This document shows positions 36,239-45,132 of a stretch of 63,169 nt of DNA, piece after piece. Each line of letters starts with the position of its first letter. Within the stretch, counting starts at the first letter, position 1. Source of the DNA: Methanoculleus chikugoensis (GTDB lineage: Archaea; Halobacteriota; Methanomicrobia; Methanomicrobiales; Methanoculleaceae); contig NZ_FMID01000044.1 of the NCBI RefSeq assembly GCF_900095385.1, positions 1 through 63,169 of the forward strand. Direction: 5' to 3'. A program made the translations under genes and the position numbers. A model generated the notes under the pieces. It was not told the DNA's origin. It ran no database searches and worked only from the letters and a program-made list of their open reading frames with translations.

Positions 36239-37360
36239 ATGCTTCTCTGGATCGGCCTGGGGCTCCTCGCGGCTGCGGTCGTACCCTACGTCATCTTTGT
36301 TATCGGGATCCATATCGGAAAAAAGCCGGAAGAACCGCCGGCACTCAGTGAATACCCCCCGATAAGCATCGTCATATCCGCCTATAACGAAGAGGCCGTA
36401 ATCCGGAAGCGGGTCGAGAACATTCTCGTGTCCTCGTATCCGGCGGACCGGTACGAGGTGATCTTCGTAGACGACTGCTCCTCCGACAACACCAGAGCGC
36501 TTGCACTGGACGCCTTCGAGAAGGCCGGCATCGATCACCGGATCATCGCGAACACGGAGCGCCTGGGCACGAATCGGTCGTACAACAAAGCAATCTTAGC
36601 GGCACGTTTCCCGATCGTCGTCACCACGGACGCGGACGTCTTTTTCGAGCGCGAAGCTCTCGAACGCCTCATCGCCCGGCTCGTCAGCGATGAGCGTATC
36701 GCTGCAGTCTGCGGCGACCTTTACCCCCTTCCCGGCGACGGGTCCCACCCGGCGCAGATGGAAGGCGCTTACCGGAACTACTACGGGCGGATGTGCAGCT
36801 GGGAGAGCGCCGTCGACTCCACCTACGCCTTCAACGGTGCGCTCGTCGCGTTCAAGCGCGACCTGGTGACCCGGATCGATGACCGGCGCGGGGCCGACGA
36901 TGCAAACACGGCGTTCGAGGCGATCCGCCGCGGATATCTGGCGGTGTACGAGCCAGGCGCCCGGGTATACGAGGACGTGCCCCCGGACTTTCATCGGCAG
37001 TACCGCCAGAAGATCCGGCGGGCGACGCACCTGATCGAGGCGACGATCTCAAATCTCGATCTCCTGAGGCATCCCCGCCCGTTTTCGCGGTTCTTCTATC
37101 CCCTGCGGATCTACATGTACCTCGCAACGCCGGCCCTCTTCTTTACCGGCAGCGTCCTCTTCGTTGTAGGGCTCGCCCTTGCATTCCCGGTCCTCGCCAT
37201 CGGGGTGCTCGGCCTCTTCGCTCTGATTGGTTACTTCCGGAGGGGCAGCACGATCGTTTCCTTCGCCACAAATCAGGTTTATCTGGCAAAAGGACTGCTC
37301 AACCTCGGAAAAGACATGAGGGTATGGGAGAGCACGTCTAACAAGGTGGGGACCGGGTAG
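36239..37360 (+). CDS. Membrane glycosyltransferase family 2
   Basis: 373 aa. An N-terminal membrane helix (1-25), then a GT-A domain with ISIVISAYNEEAVI (near 41-54), FVDDCSSDN and the metal-binding TTDADVFF, then QIRR-like (RQKIRRATHLIEA) and three C-terminal helices. This matches processive or dolichol-linked membrane GT2 enzymes. Probable role: adding a sugar to the lipid-linked N-glycan. A TATA-like GATAAATA about 25 nt before the ATG suggests a leaderless, independently promoted gene. Confidence 0.88.
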   Translation: MLLWIGLGLLAAAVVPYVIFVIGIHIGKKPEEPPALSEYPPISIVISAYNEEAVIRKRVENILVSSYPADRYEVIFVDDCSSDNTRALALDAFEKAGIDHRIIANTERLGTNRSYNKAILAARFPIVVTTDADVFFEREALERLIARLVSDERIAAVCGDLYPLPGDGSHPAQMEGAYRNYYGRMCSWESAVDSTYAFNGALVAFKRDLVTRIDDRRGADDANTAFEAIRRGYLAVYEPGARVYEDVPPDFHRQYRQKIRRATHLIEATISNLDLLRHPRPFSRFFYPLRIYMYLATPALFFTGSVLFVVGLALAFPVLAIGVLGLFALIGYFRRGSTIVSFATNQVYLAKGLLNLGKDMRVWESTSNKVGTG

Positions 37361-37386
37361 CCGGCCCTGTTACCCGGGTTCACCGA

Positions 37387-37402
37387 CGACCGGTTCCGGT
37401 CG
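37387..37402. other. 16-bp palindrome after the GT2 gene
   Basis: CGACCGG-TT-CCGGTCG is perfectly self-complementary. It lies 27 bp after the GT2 stop in a 221-bp gap and could form a hairpin at the transcript end or serve as a protein site. No T tract follows directly. Confidence 0.4.
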
Positions 37403-37581
37403 CCATCAACAAACTCTATTCTATGTAACTCGGAGATACTTCCGACCGGATTAACGTGCTGCGCGGAACGCCCTGCCGGATTATGTTTTCAATAATCCAC
37501 TGCACCCCCGTCAAAACCCCACTGCAGTGAAGCCGGGATCATCTTTAACTACTTCTAATCGATCGCAAGAGCGCAAGATCG

Positions 37582-38724
37582 ATGAAGATCCTCCTCGTCT
37601 CCACTCAGGACTACATCCACCACCCGATCCCCTCGAGGCACCACAACATCTTCGAGGAGCTCGCGACACGGCACGAGGTTCATGTCCCGCACTTCCATGT
37701 CAGCCGGGGCAAGGAACGCGAGACCCGCCTTCACGTCCACGAGGCGACGCGGTTTCCCGTCGAGAGCCCGTTCCTTCACTATACCCTGAACGCACCCTGC
37801 CACTACCGGGTCATCAGCGAGATCATCCGCGACCACGATATCGACGTTGTCGTCGGGGCCCATGTCCTCGCAGGGACGGCGATGGTCAAAGCGGCGAAGA
37901 AGTACGGCGTTCCGGTGGTCTTCGACCTCAAAGACTGGTTCCCCGACTCCGCCGCCGCTTACTACAAAAACCCCGCCGTGAAGTGCCTGCTCCAAAAAGG
38001 CGTCCTCGCCATAACCCGCTACAACCTCGATCACAGCGATGTCGTCACGACGGTCTCGCCCGGACTCGTCGAGAAACTCAGGGTCTACGGCTACGAGGCC
38101 GAACTGATCACGAACGGCGTCGACACCGACCTCTTCCGCCCGACCGACGATGGGGCGATGCGCTCGGCCCTCAATATCGCCCCCGATGCCTTTGTGCTCG
38201 GGTTTGCAGGGGCGGTCGAGCGGTGGTACGCCCTCGACGAGGTGATCCGGGCGTTCCCGAGTATCCTTGAGCGGCACCCGAACGCGGAACTCCTGATCGT
38301 CGGGAGTTCGCTCTTCACCGGCTACCTGGACGAACTGCAGGCACTCGCTGCCCGGCTCGGGGTCGCCGGCCGGGTGCATTTCACCGGCGCCGTCGACTAC
38401 CACGACCTTCCCGGCTACATCGCGCCGATGAACCTCTGCCTCATCCCGCTCTCTCCCCCCCAGTGGGTTGATATCGCGCTCCCGAACAAGTACTTCGAGT
38501 ACTCGGCATGCGGAAAACCGATCCTCTCGACCCCCATCCCCGACATGCTCCGGATGGCCGGCGACAATATCTCCGTCTACCGGGATAGAGTTGAGTTTCT
38601 CGACCGGGTCGACGAACTGGCACTCGCCCCGGGGTGTACCCGCCCCGGGATCGAGGAGCACAGTTGGAAGAAGAAGGCCGAGGCGTTCGAGAGGATCTTC
38701 GAGCGGGTGGCGGGAACACGCTGA
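37582..38724 (+). CDS. Glycosyltransferase family 4 (GT-B)
   Basis: 380 aa. GT-B fold with a C-terminal Rossmann domain: GFAGAVERWYALDEVIRAF, LLIVGSSLFTGY, VHFTGAVDYHDLPGYIAPMNLCLIPL and the donor-binding PNKYFEYSACGKPILSTP. The N-terminal domain starts with KILLVSTQDYIHHPIPSRHHN. It is a retaining sugar transferase, probably for the N-glycan. It lies 221 bp after the GT2 gene and just before aglB. Confidence 0.9.
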   Translation: MKILLVSTQDYIHHPIPSRHHNIFEELATRHEVHVPHFHVSRGKERETRLHVHEATRFPVESPFLHYTLNAPCHYRVISEIIRDHDIDVVVGAHVLAGTAMVKAAKKYGVPVVFDLKDWFPDSAAAYYKNPAVKCLLQKGVLAITRYNLDHSDVVTTVSPGLVEKLRVYGYEAELITNGVDTDLFRPTDDGAMRSALNIAPDAFVLGFAGAVERWYALDEVIRAFPSILERHPNAELLIVGSSLFTGYLDELQALAARLGVAGRVHFTGAVDYHDLPGYIAPMNLCLIPLSPPQWVDIALPNKYFEYSACGKPILSTPIPDMLRMAGDNISVYRDRVEFLDRVDELALAPGCTRPGIEEHSWKKKAEAFERIFERVAGTR

Positions 38725-38807
38725 AATTCGCTCGTTTTCCGGCGACGCGGATACGCCAAGGTTATTAATGGTTCGAAGGGAAACAGATTCGTAACAAGGA
38801 GTGTCCG

Positions 38808-41450
38808 ATGGCTCAGATGGATCTCAAAAAGTACCAACCATACATCATCATTGGTATCATCGTCCTGTTTGCCCTGCTCACGCTCTGGACGCGGGGTATC
38901 CCTTCGGAAGGTCTGGTAACCGCCGAAGGCGTCAATCTCCTCGGCAACGACCCCTGGTACAAGGTTCGCCAGGTTGAGCAGACCGTTGCGAACTTCCCCG
39001 GCTACGCCTGGTTCGAGGTGATGACGCTCTACCCGACCGGCGATAACATCCACTGGGGGCCGCTCTTCGCCCAGATCATAGCGACGCTCTGTCTCCTCAC
39101 CGGCGCATCGACGCGCCCCGAGATCATGGTGGTGGCGTCCTGGGTTCCGCCGCTGATGGCCGTGGCAATGGTGCCGATCACCTACCTGCTTGCAAAAAAG
39201 ATCGCCGACTGGAAGACCGGTCTCATCGCAGCGGGCCTGATTGCGGTCATCGGCAGCAACTATGCCTACCGGTCCCTCTTCGGCTTCGTCGACCACCATA
39301 TCGCGGAGACACTCTTCTCGACGATCTTCGTCCTCGCCTACGTCACGGCACTGCTCGCGGCACGCGACCGTCCGCTCTTCCCGATGAACTTCGAGAACCT
39401 GAAGATCCCGGTGATCACGGCGGCCCTCGCCGGTATCGCGTACCTCCTCGGGTTTTTCAACATGCCGACGATGGTTCTCTTCGCGCTCATCGTGGCAGCC
39501 TTCACTCTGGTTCAGTTCATCCTCGACTCCTTCGAGGGCAGATCGAGTGAATACCTGGTTCTCGTAAACGCCGTCGCCTTCGGCGTCGCCATCGTCGGGG
39601 CGGCGGCATTCGGCTTCCCGCACCCCGGACTCGGCCTCCCCCTGTACAGCGTCGGACACGTTATCGCCTACGCCGCCCTCATCGCAGGCACGCTCGCGCT
39701 CTACGCGCTCTCGGTCTTCCTGAAAGACCGCCCGAAGTACTACTTCCCCGCCGCGCTCGCGGCCGTCGCGGCGCTCGCCGTCGCGGTGCTCTACTTCGCC
39801 CTGCCGGAGATCTACAACCTCCTGATAGCGAACCTCTTATCCTTCTTCGGCACTGGAGCCACGACCACGACCGTCCAGGAAGCCCGGGCCTGGTCGTTTG
39901 ACGCGGCCTGGGCAACGTTCCACTGGGGCCTCGTCCTCGCGGCCGGCGGGGCTGCCGCCCTCCTCTGGCAGAACCGCGAGCGGGTGAACCCGGCCCACGT
40001 TTTCGTCCTGATCTGGACGGCGATCATCCTTGCTTCGACGGCCGCACACGTCCGGTACGAGTACTACCTCGCGGCAAACATCGCCCTGCTCGCGGCGGTC
40101 TTTGCAGGCGCGGTCATAGACGCGACCTGGAGAGACGTTGCACGTCTCCTCGGGAGAGGGAGCGGCAGCCGGGCCTCCCCCGACCCTGAGGTTCCCGAGA
40201 AGCAGGAGACGCCGGTAAAGAAGGGCAAGAAGGGCGGCAAGGCTCCCGAGGCCCGGAAGGCAAAGACCCCGAGAAGGGACCAGCCGGATTACCTCAAAGT
40301 CGGAGCGTTCGCCGTGGTTGTCGGCGTCACGCTCATCTTTGCGGGAACGTCGCTCCTCGGGAACATCGCTCTCGCCAACAGCGCGAAGTACGGCGGCATG
40401 GACTCACAGTGGATGGAGGCCCTCGAGTGGATGGGCGAGAACACGCCCGACCCCGGCGTCGACTATTACACGATCTACGACCAGAATACCTTCACCTACC
40501 CCGAAGAGTCCTACGGCGTCATGTCCTGGTGGGACTTCGGGCACTGGATCACTTTCATTGCAAAGCGGATCCCGAACAACAACCCCTTCCAGCACGGGGT
40601 CGCGGGGCCGAACGGCTCTGCGGTCTACCTCGTCTCGACCGACGAAGCGGCCGCAAACCGGATCCTCGACAACATCGGCACCCGCTACGTCATCACCGAC
40701 ATCGAGGTCGACACCTCGAAATTCCACGCCCCGGTGACCTGGGCCGACGTGGGTCAGGAGCGCTTCCAGCCCTACTTCCTCCTCCCGGTGAGCGCGGGCT
40801 CGTCGGAGTACCAGGCAGTGCCGTTCAACAGCCAGGAGTACTACCTGACGATGATCTCGCGGCTCCACAACTTCGACGGATCCATGACCGATCCGACGGA
40901 GGCATCGGTGATCTACGCCGAGTACCGGGAACCGGCGGCAGCAAACACGTCCCTCCCGGTCATCACGCGCACCCAGCAGATGAACGCCACGGAAGGTGCG
41001 GCCGCGGTGGAGGCCTACAACAGGAACGCTCCGGCGGGGTCAGGCGCGACCCTGCTGAACATGTACTACCAGTACCGTGGGGACTCGGTCCTCCAGCCGC
41101 TCGAGCGGGTGCCGGCGCTCCAGCACTACCGACTCGTCCACGAGACACCCCGGAACGTCTACGGCAACGTCGGTGAAGACGGGCCGGACCTGAAAGCCGT
41201 CAAGATCTTCGAGTACGTCCCGGGGGCCACGATCAGGGGCGAAGGGATCATCGAAGTTCCCATCGTCACAAACACCGGCCGTGAGTTCACCTACCGGCAG
41301 GAGAGCGTGAACGGTACGTTCGTCGTCCCGTACGCAACGTCCGGATGGTCGGGCGAGGTGAAGGCGACCGGGCAGTACCGGATTGCGGGCACCGGCCAGA
41401 CGTTCGACGTCACCGAAGAGGATATCCTGCAGGGACACACCATCAACTGA
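38808..41450 (+). CDS. aglB: Oligosaccharyltransferase AglB (STT3)
   Basis: 880 aa. About 11-13 membrane helices occupy the first 450 residues. The acidic external loop motif is near NDPWYKVRQ (about 50), and the catalytic-site WWDFG signature is at residues 574-578. A Lys/Arg-rich cytosol-like linker (about 460-490, KKGKKGGKAPEARK) separates the last helices from the soluble C-terminal domain. It transfers lipid-linked glycan onto Asn in N-x-S/T sequons of S-layer and archaellum proteins. It anchors the glycosylation locus. Confidence 0.96.
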   Translation: MAQMDLKKYQPYIIIGIIVLFALLTLWTRGIPSEGLVTAEGVNLLGNDPWYKVRQVEQTVANFPGYAWFEVMTLYPTGDNIHWGPLFAQIIATLCLLTGASTRPEIMVVASWVPPLMAVAMVPITYLLAKKIADWKTGLIAAGLIAVIGSNYAYRSLFGFVDHHIAETLFSTIFVLAYVTALLAARDRPLFPMNFENLKIPVITAALAGIAYLLGFFNMPTMVLFALIVAAFTLVQFILDSFEGRSSEYLVLVNAVAFGVAIVGAAAFGFPHPGLGLPLYSVGHVIAYAALIAGTLALYALSVFLKDRPKYYFPAALAAVAALAVAVLYFALPEIYNLLIANLLSFFGTGATTTTVQEARAWSFDAAWATFHWGLVLAAGGAAALLWQNRERVNPAHVFVLIWTAIILASTAAHVRYEYYLAANIALLAAVFAGAVIDATWRDVARLLGRGSGSRASPDPEVPEKQETPVKKGKKGGKAPEARKAKTPRRDQPDYLKVGAFAVVVGVTLIFAGTSLLGNIALANSAKYGGMDSQWMEALEWMGENTPDPGVDYYTIYDQNTFTYPEESYGVMSWWDFGHWITFIAKRIPNNNPFQHGVAGPNGSAVYLVSTDEAAANRILDNIGTRYVITDIEVDTSKFHAPVTWADVGQERFQPYFLLPVSAGSSEYQAVPFNSQEYYLTMISRLHNFDGSMTDPTEASVIYAEYREPAAANTSLPVITRTQQMNATEGAAAVEAYNRNAPAGSGATLLNMYYQYRGDSVLQPLERVPALQHYRLVHETPRNVYGNVGEDGPDLKAVKIFEYVPGATIRGEGIIEVPIVTNTGREFTYRQESVNGTFVVPYATSGWSGEVKATGQYRIAGTGQTFDVTEEDILQGHTIN

Positions 41451-41455
41451 CGAGG

Positions 41456-42424
41456 ATGCGGTCTTCAGTCATCTACGGTGACGTCTTTACCAGGCACGAC
41501 ATGGAGGCTCACCCCGAGTCGGGTGCCCGGTTACGGGCGGCCCTCTCGGGGATCCCGAAGAACGTGAGGTGGCGCGCTCCCGTCCGCGCCACCGAGAGCG
41601 ATCTCGAGCGGGTTCACGACCCGCGATACATCAGGTGGGTGCAGGAGATGGCGACGGGAACCTGTTTTCTGGACGTGAACACCTACGTCACCTGCCACTC
41701 CTTCGATGCTGCATCCTACGCCGCCGGGTCGACCTTTGCGGCAGTGGAACGAGCACTCGACGGCGAACACCTCTTCGCCCTGGTCCGCCCTCCGGGCCAC
41801 CATGCCGAGCCCGATCGCGCGATGGGGTTCTGCATCTTCAACAACGCCGCCGTCGCGGCGGCGAAGGCGCTTTCATCGGTCGATCGGGTGGCGATCCTCG
41901 ACTGGGACCTGCACCACGGCAACGGCACCCAGACGGCTTTCTACGGGAGCGACCGGGTGCTCTACTGCTCGGTGCACCAGGAGAACAGTTTCCCGAAGAC
42001 CGGGTGGGTGGACGAGATCGGCACCGGGAGGGGCCGGGGCTACACCCTCAATGCCCCGCTCGCGGCAGGCTCGACCATCGCCGATTACGCGCTTGTCTTC
42101 GACGAGGTCTTCGTCCCGGCAATCGCCCGGTTCCGCCCCGACGTCCTGATCGTCTCGGCCGGGCAGGACGGTCTCGCCGACGACGAGCACGGCCGGATGA
42201 ATCTCGAACCCGACGACTACGGCGTGCTTGCCGGGATGCTGATCGACGGCACGGATCTCCCCCTTGCGCTGACGCTCGAAGGGGGCTACGGCCCGTCGAT
42301 CGGGGAGGCGATCCGCGCAATATTCCAGGCCCTCGGGGGGAAGCGGTTCGAGCCGGCAGAGAGACCGCTGAACCGTGGGACGAAGAGGGTCGTGGACCTC
42401 CTGAAGAAGGTCCGGTTCTGTTAA
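41456..42424 (+). CDS. Histone deacetylase-family deacylase
   Basis: 322 aa. Class II HDAC/acetoin-utilisation-like fold: RPPGHHAEPDRAMGFCIFNN, zinc ligands in LDWDLHHGNG, and SAGQDGLADDEHG (the usual SAGFDAH with Gln in place of Phe). It likely removes acetyl or related groups from protein lysines or polyamines. It starts 5 bp after aglB, so a role in deacetylating the glycan or glycoprotein is conceivable, but the family fits small-molecule or protein substrates better. Confidence 0.9.
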   Translation: MRSSVIYGDVFTRHDMEAHPESGARLRAALSGIPKNVRWRAPVRATESDLERVHDPRYIRWVQEMATGTCFLDVNTYVTCHSFDAASYAAGSTFAAVERALDGEHLFALVRPPGHHAEPDRAMGFCIFNNAAVAAAKALSSVDRVAILDWDLHHGNGTQTAFYGSDRVLYCSVHQENSFPKTGWVDEIGTGRGRGYTLNAPLAAGSTIADYALVFDEVFVPAIARFRPDVLIVSAGQDGLADDEHGRMNLEPDDYGVLAGMLIDGTDLPLALTLEGGYGPSIGEAIRAIFQALGGKRFEPAERPLNRGTKRVVDLLKKVRFC

Positions 42425-42478
42425 GCAGCCCCTTTCGACCGTTGAACCGGCAGTGTGCCGGTGTGGAAGGGGAGATGA

Positions 42479-42502
42479 CATGGGCTCATGCATGGGCTCA
42501 TG
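42479..42502 (+). repeat. Tandem duplication of CATGGGCTCATG
   Basis: CATGGGCTCATG occurs twice, head to tail. The unit is itself close to a palindrome (CATG at both ends). It is short, so it could be a replication slip. Confidence 0.7.
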
Positions 42503-42663
42503 TGAAGACGCGAGGTCCGGCTCTGTTGAAACCCTGTTCCGATCTTCATCCTTTCCCTGATGAGGCTGGTGCCTGAGCAGGCTGTCGCCGGAACGACCTT
42601 TTTCTCGGGCATGTCCTCATGCAGTGGACCGTGGTGGCTATCGCAACCGGGGGTGGGGCTGAC

Positions 42664-42686
42664 GGGGAGGGGGAGGCCCCCTCCCC
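42664..42686. repeat. Perfect 10-bp inverted repeat, 3-nt loop
   Basis: GGGGAGGGGG, AGG, CCCCCTCCCC. A very GC-rich stable hairpin, purine arm first. No T tract follows, so an RNA-structural or DNA-structural role is as likely as termination. Confidence 0.65.
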
Positions 42687-42750
42687 TGTCTCTTACGCGC
42701 GAAGAACCGCATACCTCATCGACCCCACCCCACCCGGCCTCCGGCCTCCT

Positions 42751-42770
42751 CCCCCGCCCCAAGGCGGGGG
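42751..42770. repeat. Perfect 8-bp hairpin
   Basis: CCCCCGCC, loop CCAA, GGCGGGGG. Second strong GC-rich hairpin in this gap. Confidence 0.65.
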
Positions 42771-42891
42771 CAGTCATCGCGATACCCGGTGGAAAACCGT
42801 GCCCCTGAGTACCCCTGATTGCGGCCATCTGGGGCAAGCAGGGAGGGTTCAACAAGGCCCGAGGTCCAGATGTTAAGCACTGGCAAACTCC

Positions 42892-42954
42892 CTTCGCGGC
42901 TTCGCGTGAGTCGGCGGCATACTGGAATGATCCAGTCTCACACGAAGCCGCGAG
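42892..42954. repeat. REP-like hairpin with nested stem (TTCGCGGCTTCGCGTGAG family)
   Basis: The left arm (42892-42910, containing GCGGCTTCGCGTGA) pairs with the right arm (42937-42954, CTCACACGAAGCCGCGAG) with one mismatch over about 16 bp. Inside, ACTGGA-ATGA-TCCAGT (42921-42936) forms a second stem. The 14-mer GCGGCTTCGCGTGA recurs at 48081-48094. Dispersed CTTCGCG-type repeats of this kind are common in bacteria and archaea. Confidence 0.65.
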
Positions 42955-42985
42955 GAACGCGAAGAGTTCCGCCGCCTGGCGCGCG

Positions 42986-44161
42986 TCACCCCTGCGCCGG
43001 CCGCTTCCGGTCGGGATCCATATACGAGACCTCGAAGCCCGGGACGACGACCCGGACCACCGGCACCGCCGTCCGCGAGAGATCGCAGACGCAGACCCTG
43101 TCTGTGTGCACCGCGACCTCCTCGAGCACCTGCCGGATATCGGTGTCGAACCGCCGGGTGCTCGCATCGGGAACGTCGGCGATATCGACGGCATCCGCGT
43201 CGGCAAACCACATCCGGTTGATCCGCTTCAGCCGCTCGTATCCGGCCTTCCTGATGATCATCTCCCGCTGGGGATCGTTGCGGCCGCCCTGCAGGTAACT
43301 CCCCCGGCTCTGGGCGACCTCGGTCAGGGCACGGAGCGCGGCGATCTCCGGGGAGAGATGCGTCCCCGACCCGATGACGAGCATCGCCGGGTCCTTCGTG
43401 ACGGTATCGTCTGCAGCCGCCGCGACCGTGGGGACACCGGTCTTTCCCTCAAGCAGCCAGAGGTGGATATCGATCCCGTTCTCCTCGAACCGGTCGAGGA
43501 CCTCGCGGGCGGCACACTCCTTCTGGATGAGGAGACGGCGGCCGAGGTCGTGCTTCTGGTCGGCAATGCTGAGCGCGTCCCGCTCGATCACCTCGAAGAG
43601 AGCGTGCAGGATCGCCTCCTCGATGACGTTCCCTGATGCCAGCCCGTTCGTGTCGCTCCGGAAGAGCGGGAACGCCATGCCGAGCGAGTCGTAGGGGTGG
43701 AAGACGGCGTTGCTCGGGACGGAGATCTCCTCGTCGTTTAATATGTCCCACCCCGGCGTCCAGTGAACCTTCTCCCCCTGCTTGAACTCCCGCGGGAGGA
43801 GGAGGTCTTCGGGATGCACCGCCCTTCCCGGGCCGATCTCTTCGTAGGTCGCATACTCCATCCGGTCGCCCCGGTACTCGGCGCAGTAGCGCTCGAGCGC
43901 CTCCATCATCGCCGAGACCCGGGCGTGAACCGACTCCTTCCCCTTTCCCGCGTGGACGCGAACCGCTCCCCGGGCCGCTCCCGGCCGAACCGCCGCAAAG
44001 ACCGGGATCCCGATACGGTCGAGCGGGGTGACGTCGATGATCTCGGTGACGCCGATCTCCGGCATCAGCGGCTCCACGGCGGCACGGGTCTCCTCCGGGG
44101 AGCGTGAACGGTGGGTGCCGTCAAAGTACAATTTCTCTACCGGGCGAATCGTGATTGCCAT
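42986..44161 (-). CDS. ycaO: YcaO-family protein, McrA thioglycine-forming type
   Basis: 391 aa. The YcaO ATP-binding glutamates and signature are recognisable: GKGKESVHARVSAMMEALERYCAEY, then EEAILHALFEVIERDALSI and the Pro-poor C-terminus. In methanogens a YcaO protein (with TfuA) converts a glycine of methyl-coenzyme M reductase to thioglycine, and this length and sequence fit that group. No tfuA is adjacent. Divergent from the DUF2098 gene with a short shared promoter region. Confidence 0.85.
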   Translation of the reverse strand: MAITIRPVEKLYFDGTHRSRSPEETRAAVEPLMPEIGVTEIIDVTPLDRIGIPVFAAVRPGAARGAVRVHAGKGKESVHARVSAMMEALERYCAEYRGDRMEYATYEEIGPGRAVHPEDLLLPREFKQGEKVHWTPGWDILNDEEISVPSNAVFHPYDSLGMAFPLFRSDTNGLASGNVIEEAILHALFEVIERDALSIADQKHDLGRRLLIQKECAAREVLDRFEENGIDIHLWLLEGKTGVPTVAAAADDTVTKDPAMLVIGSGTHLSPEIAALRALTEVAQSRGSYLQGGRNDPQREMIIRKAGYERLKRINRMWFADADAVDIADVPDASTRRFDTDIRQVLEEVAVHTDRVCVCDLSRTAVPVVRVVVPGFEVSYMDPDRKRPAQG

Positions 44162-44181
44162 TGAAGATACCTTGGAGATGA

Positions 44182-44191
44182 TACCTTAATA
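44182..44191 (+). promoter_or_regulatory. TATA-like box of the DUF2098 gene
   Basis: CCTTAATAGT lies about 25-30 nt before the ATG at 44215, giving a leaderless transcript and favouring 44215 over the upstream ATG at 44194. It lies 20-30 nt upstream of ycaO, so the two genes share this short region. Confidence 0.4.
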
Positions 44192-44214
44192 GTATGGCAG
44201 ATAGACTACCTCGT

Positions 44215-44505
44215 ATGAGCACGGATGATGTAGCAGTGGGCGCAGTCGTCCGGTACCCCCGCACCGGCACGACCGGAAAGGTCGTGCGGATCGAGGAGAT
44301 CGACGGCCGGAGGTATGCCGAGATCGACAGCACCGGGCTCTATTACCGGGTGGACGAACTCATCGGCGCCGAGAAGACGAACGAAAAGGTGGAGAGAGAG
44401 GAACGATCTCTTGAAGAGTACCTCAAGGAGCACAGGGAACTCCAGGAGCAGCTTGAGGAGGTCTGGGAAGTAGGGACCGATCGGAGCTGCGAGGGCGGCG
44501 GTTAA
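44215..44505 (+). CDS. DUF2098-like protein
   Basis: 96 aa. An N-terminal SH3-like barrel (VGAVVRYPRTGTTGKVVRIEEIDGRRYAEIDSTGLYYRVDELI) is followed by a charged helix likely to form a coiled coil (residues 56-85). DUF2098 proteins are found mainly in methanogens and have no known function. The divergent arrangement with ycaO hints at a methanogenesis-related role. It overlaps the nikR stop by 4 bp on the opposite strand. Confidence 0.75.
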   Translation: MSTDDVAVGAVVRYPRTGTTGKVVRIEEIDGRRYAEIDSTGLYYRVDELIGAEKTNEKVEREERSLEEYLKEHRELQEQLEEVWEVGTDRSCEGGG

Positions 44506-44924
44506 CCCTCAACCGGTATGGTGGTGAGTTTCACCGCCTCGACACCTTTCTGTGCCATCAGTCTCTCAGTAATATCCTTCAGTACCACCCCGTCGCCCCG
44601 GATCAGGATCACTTCGAGGCACTTGTTGTGGGTCACGTGCGAGTGCAGAGATGCTTGAATGCTGCTAGCATACTGGTGCTGGATCTCGGTGAGCGTCTGG
44701 AGCAGGCCCCGCTGGTCATGGTCGTAGACCATGGTGATGACGCCCTGGCGCTCGCCTTTTACGTCGGATATCCACTGGTAGTGAGTGATGTAGCTTCGTA
44801 TTGAATCCCGTATCCCTTCGGAACGGGATGAGTACCCCCGGAGGCTCAGGATCTCATCGAACTTATCGAGGAGGTTCTTGGGGAGAGAGATCCCGATGCG
44901 TGAAAGTTCAGTATCGCCTGGCAT
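44502..44924 (-). CDS. nikR: Nickel-responsive regulator NikR
   Basis: 140 aa. N-terminal ribbon-helix-helix (ELSRIGISLPKNLLDKFDEIL, then GYSSRSEGIRDSIRSYI) and the C-terminal ACT-like nickel domain with His and Cys ligands (SLHSHVTHNKCLEVI, near residues 92-106). It represses nickel-uptake genes when Ni is sufficient; methanogens need Ni for F430, hydrogenases and CODH. No transporter lies in the window, so its targets are elsewhere. A palindrome about 65-77 bp upstream may be its own operator. Confidence 0.95.
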   Translation of the reverse strand: MPGDTELSRIGISLPKNLLDKFDEILSLRGYSSRSEGIRDSIRSYITHYQWISDVKGERQGVITMVYDHDQRGLLQTLTEIQHQYASSIQASLHSHVTHNKCLEVILIRGDGVVLKDITERLMAQKGVEAVKLTTIPVEG

Positions 44925-44988
44925 TGCGATCAGTTTTCATATCTCATTTCATAGAGTATAAATTTTCGCCAACAACCAGGTCATTATT

Positions 44989-45001
44989 CATACTTCGTAT
45001 G
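44989..45001. promoter_or_regulatory. Palindrome CATAC-TTC-GTATG upstream of nikR
   Basis: A perfect 5-3-5 inverted repeat located 65-77 nt upstream of the nikR start, in an AT-rich promoter zone between nikR and aIF2-gamma. Bacterial NikR sites contain GTATGA-type half-sites at wider spacing, so the half-site (GTATG) fits but the spacing does not. Confidence 0.4.
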
Positions 45002-45114
45002 CCAAACACAATATGGCAACCGGGGGATTGTCTGCGCGTACTACAAAAGCGCGGCACCGGGCGGCAGAATAATCCCTACCGATTATGTATAAGTAGTGTC
45101 ACTATATATTGGAT

Positions 45115-45121
45115 AAGGAGG
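45115..45121 (+). promoter_or_regulatory. Shine-Dalgarno AAGGAGG fixing a TTG start
   Basis: AAGGAGG lies 11 nt before TTG 45133. The nearest upstream TTG (45109) precedes the SD itself, so translation should begin at 45133. Confidence 0.7.
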
Positions 45122-45132
45122 TTCGAAAACTT

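Larger units (their letters stand above)
42425..42985. other. Structured intergenic region with repeats and hairpins
   Basis: 561 bp between convergent genes without a supported ORF. It holds a tandem 12-mer (42479-42502), a perfect 10-bp inverted repeat (42664-42686), a perfect 8-bp hairpin (42751-42770) and a long repeat-like hairpin (42892-42954). This density suggests decayed mobile or REP-like sequence, a structured RNA, or both. Confidence 0.5.

Noticed and set aside
42421-43206. 261-aa minus-strand frame over the repeat-rich gap
   Set aside because: The peptide is low complexity, overlaps ycaO in another frame, and spans the hairpins and the tandem 12-mer; more likely non-coding.
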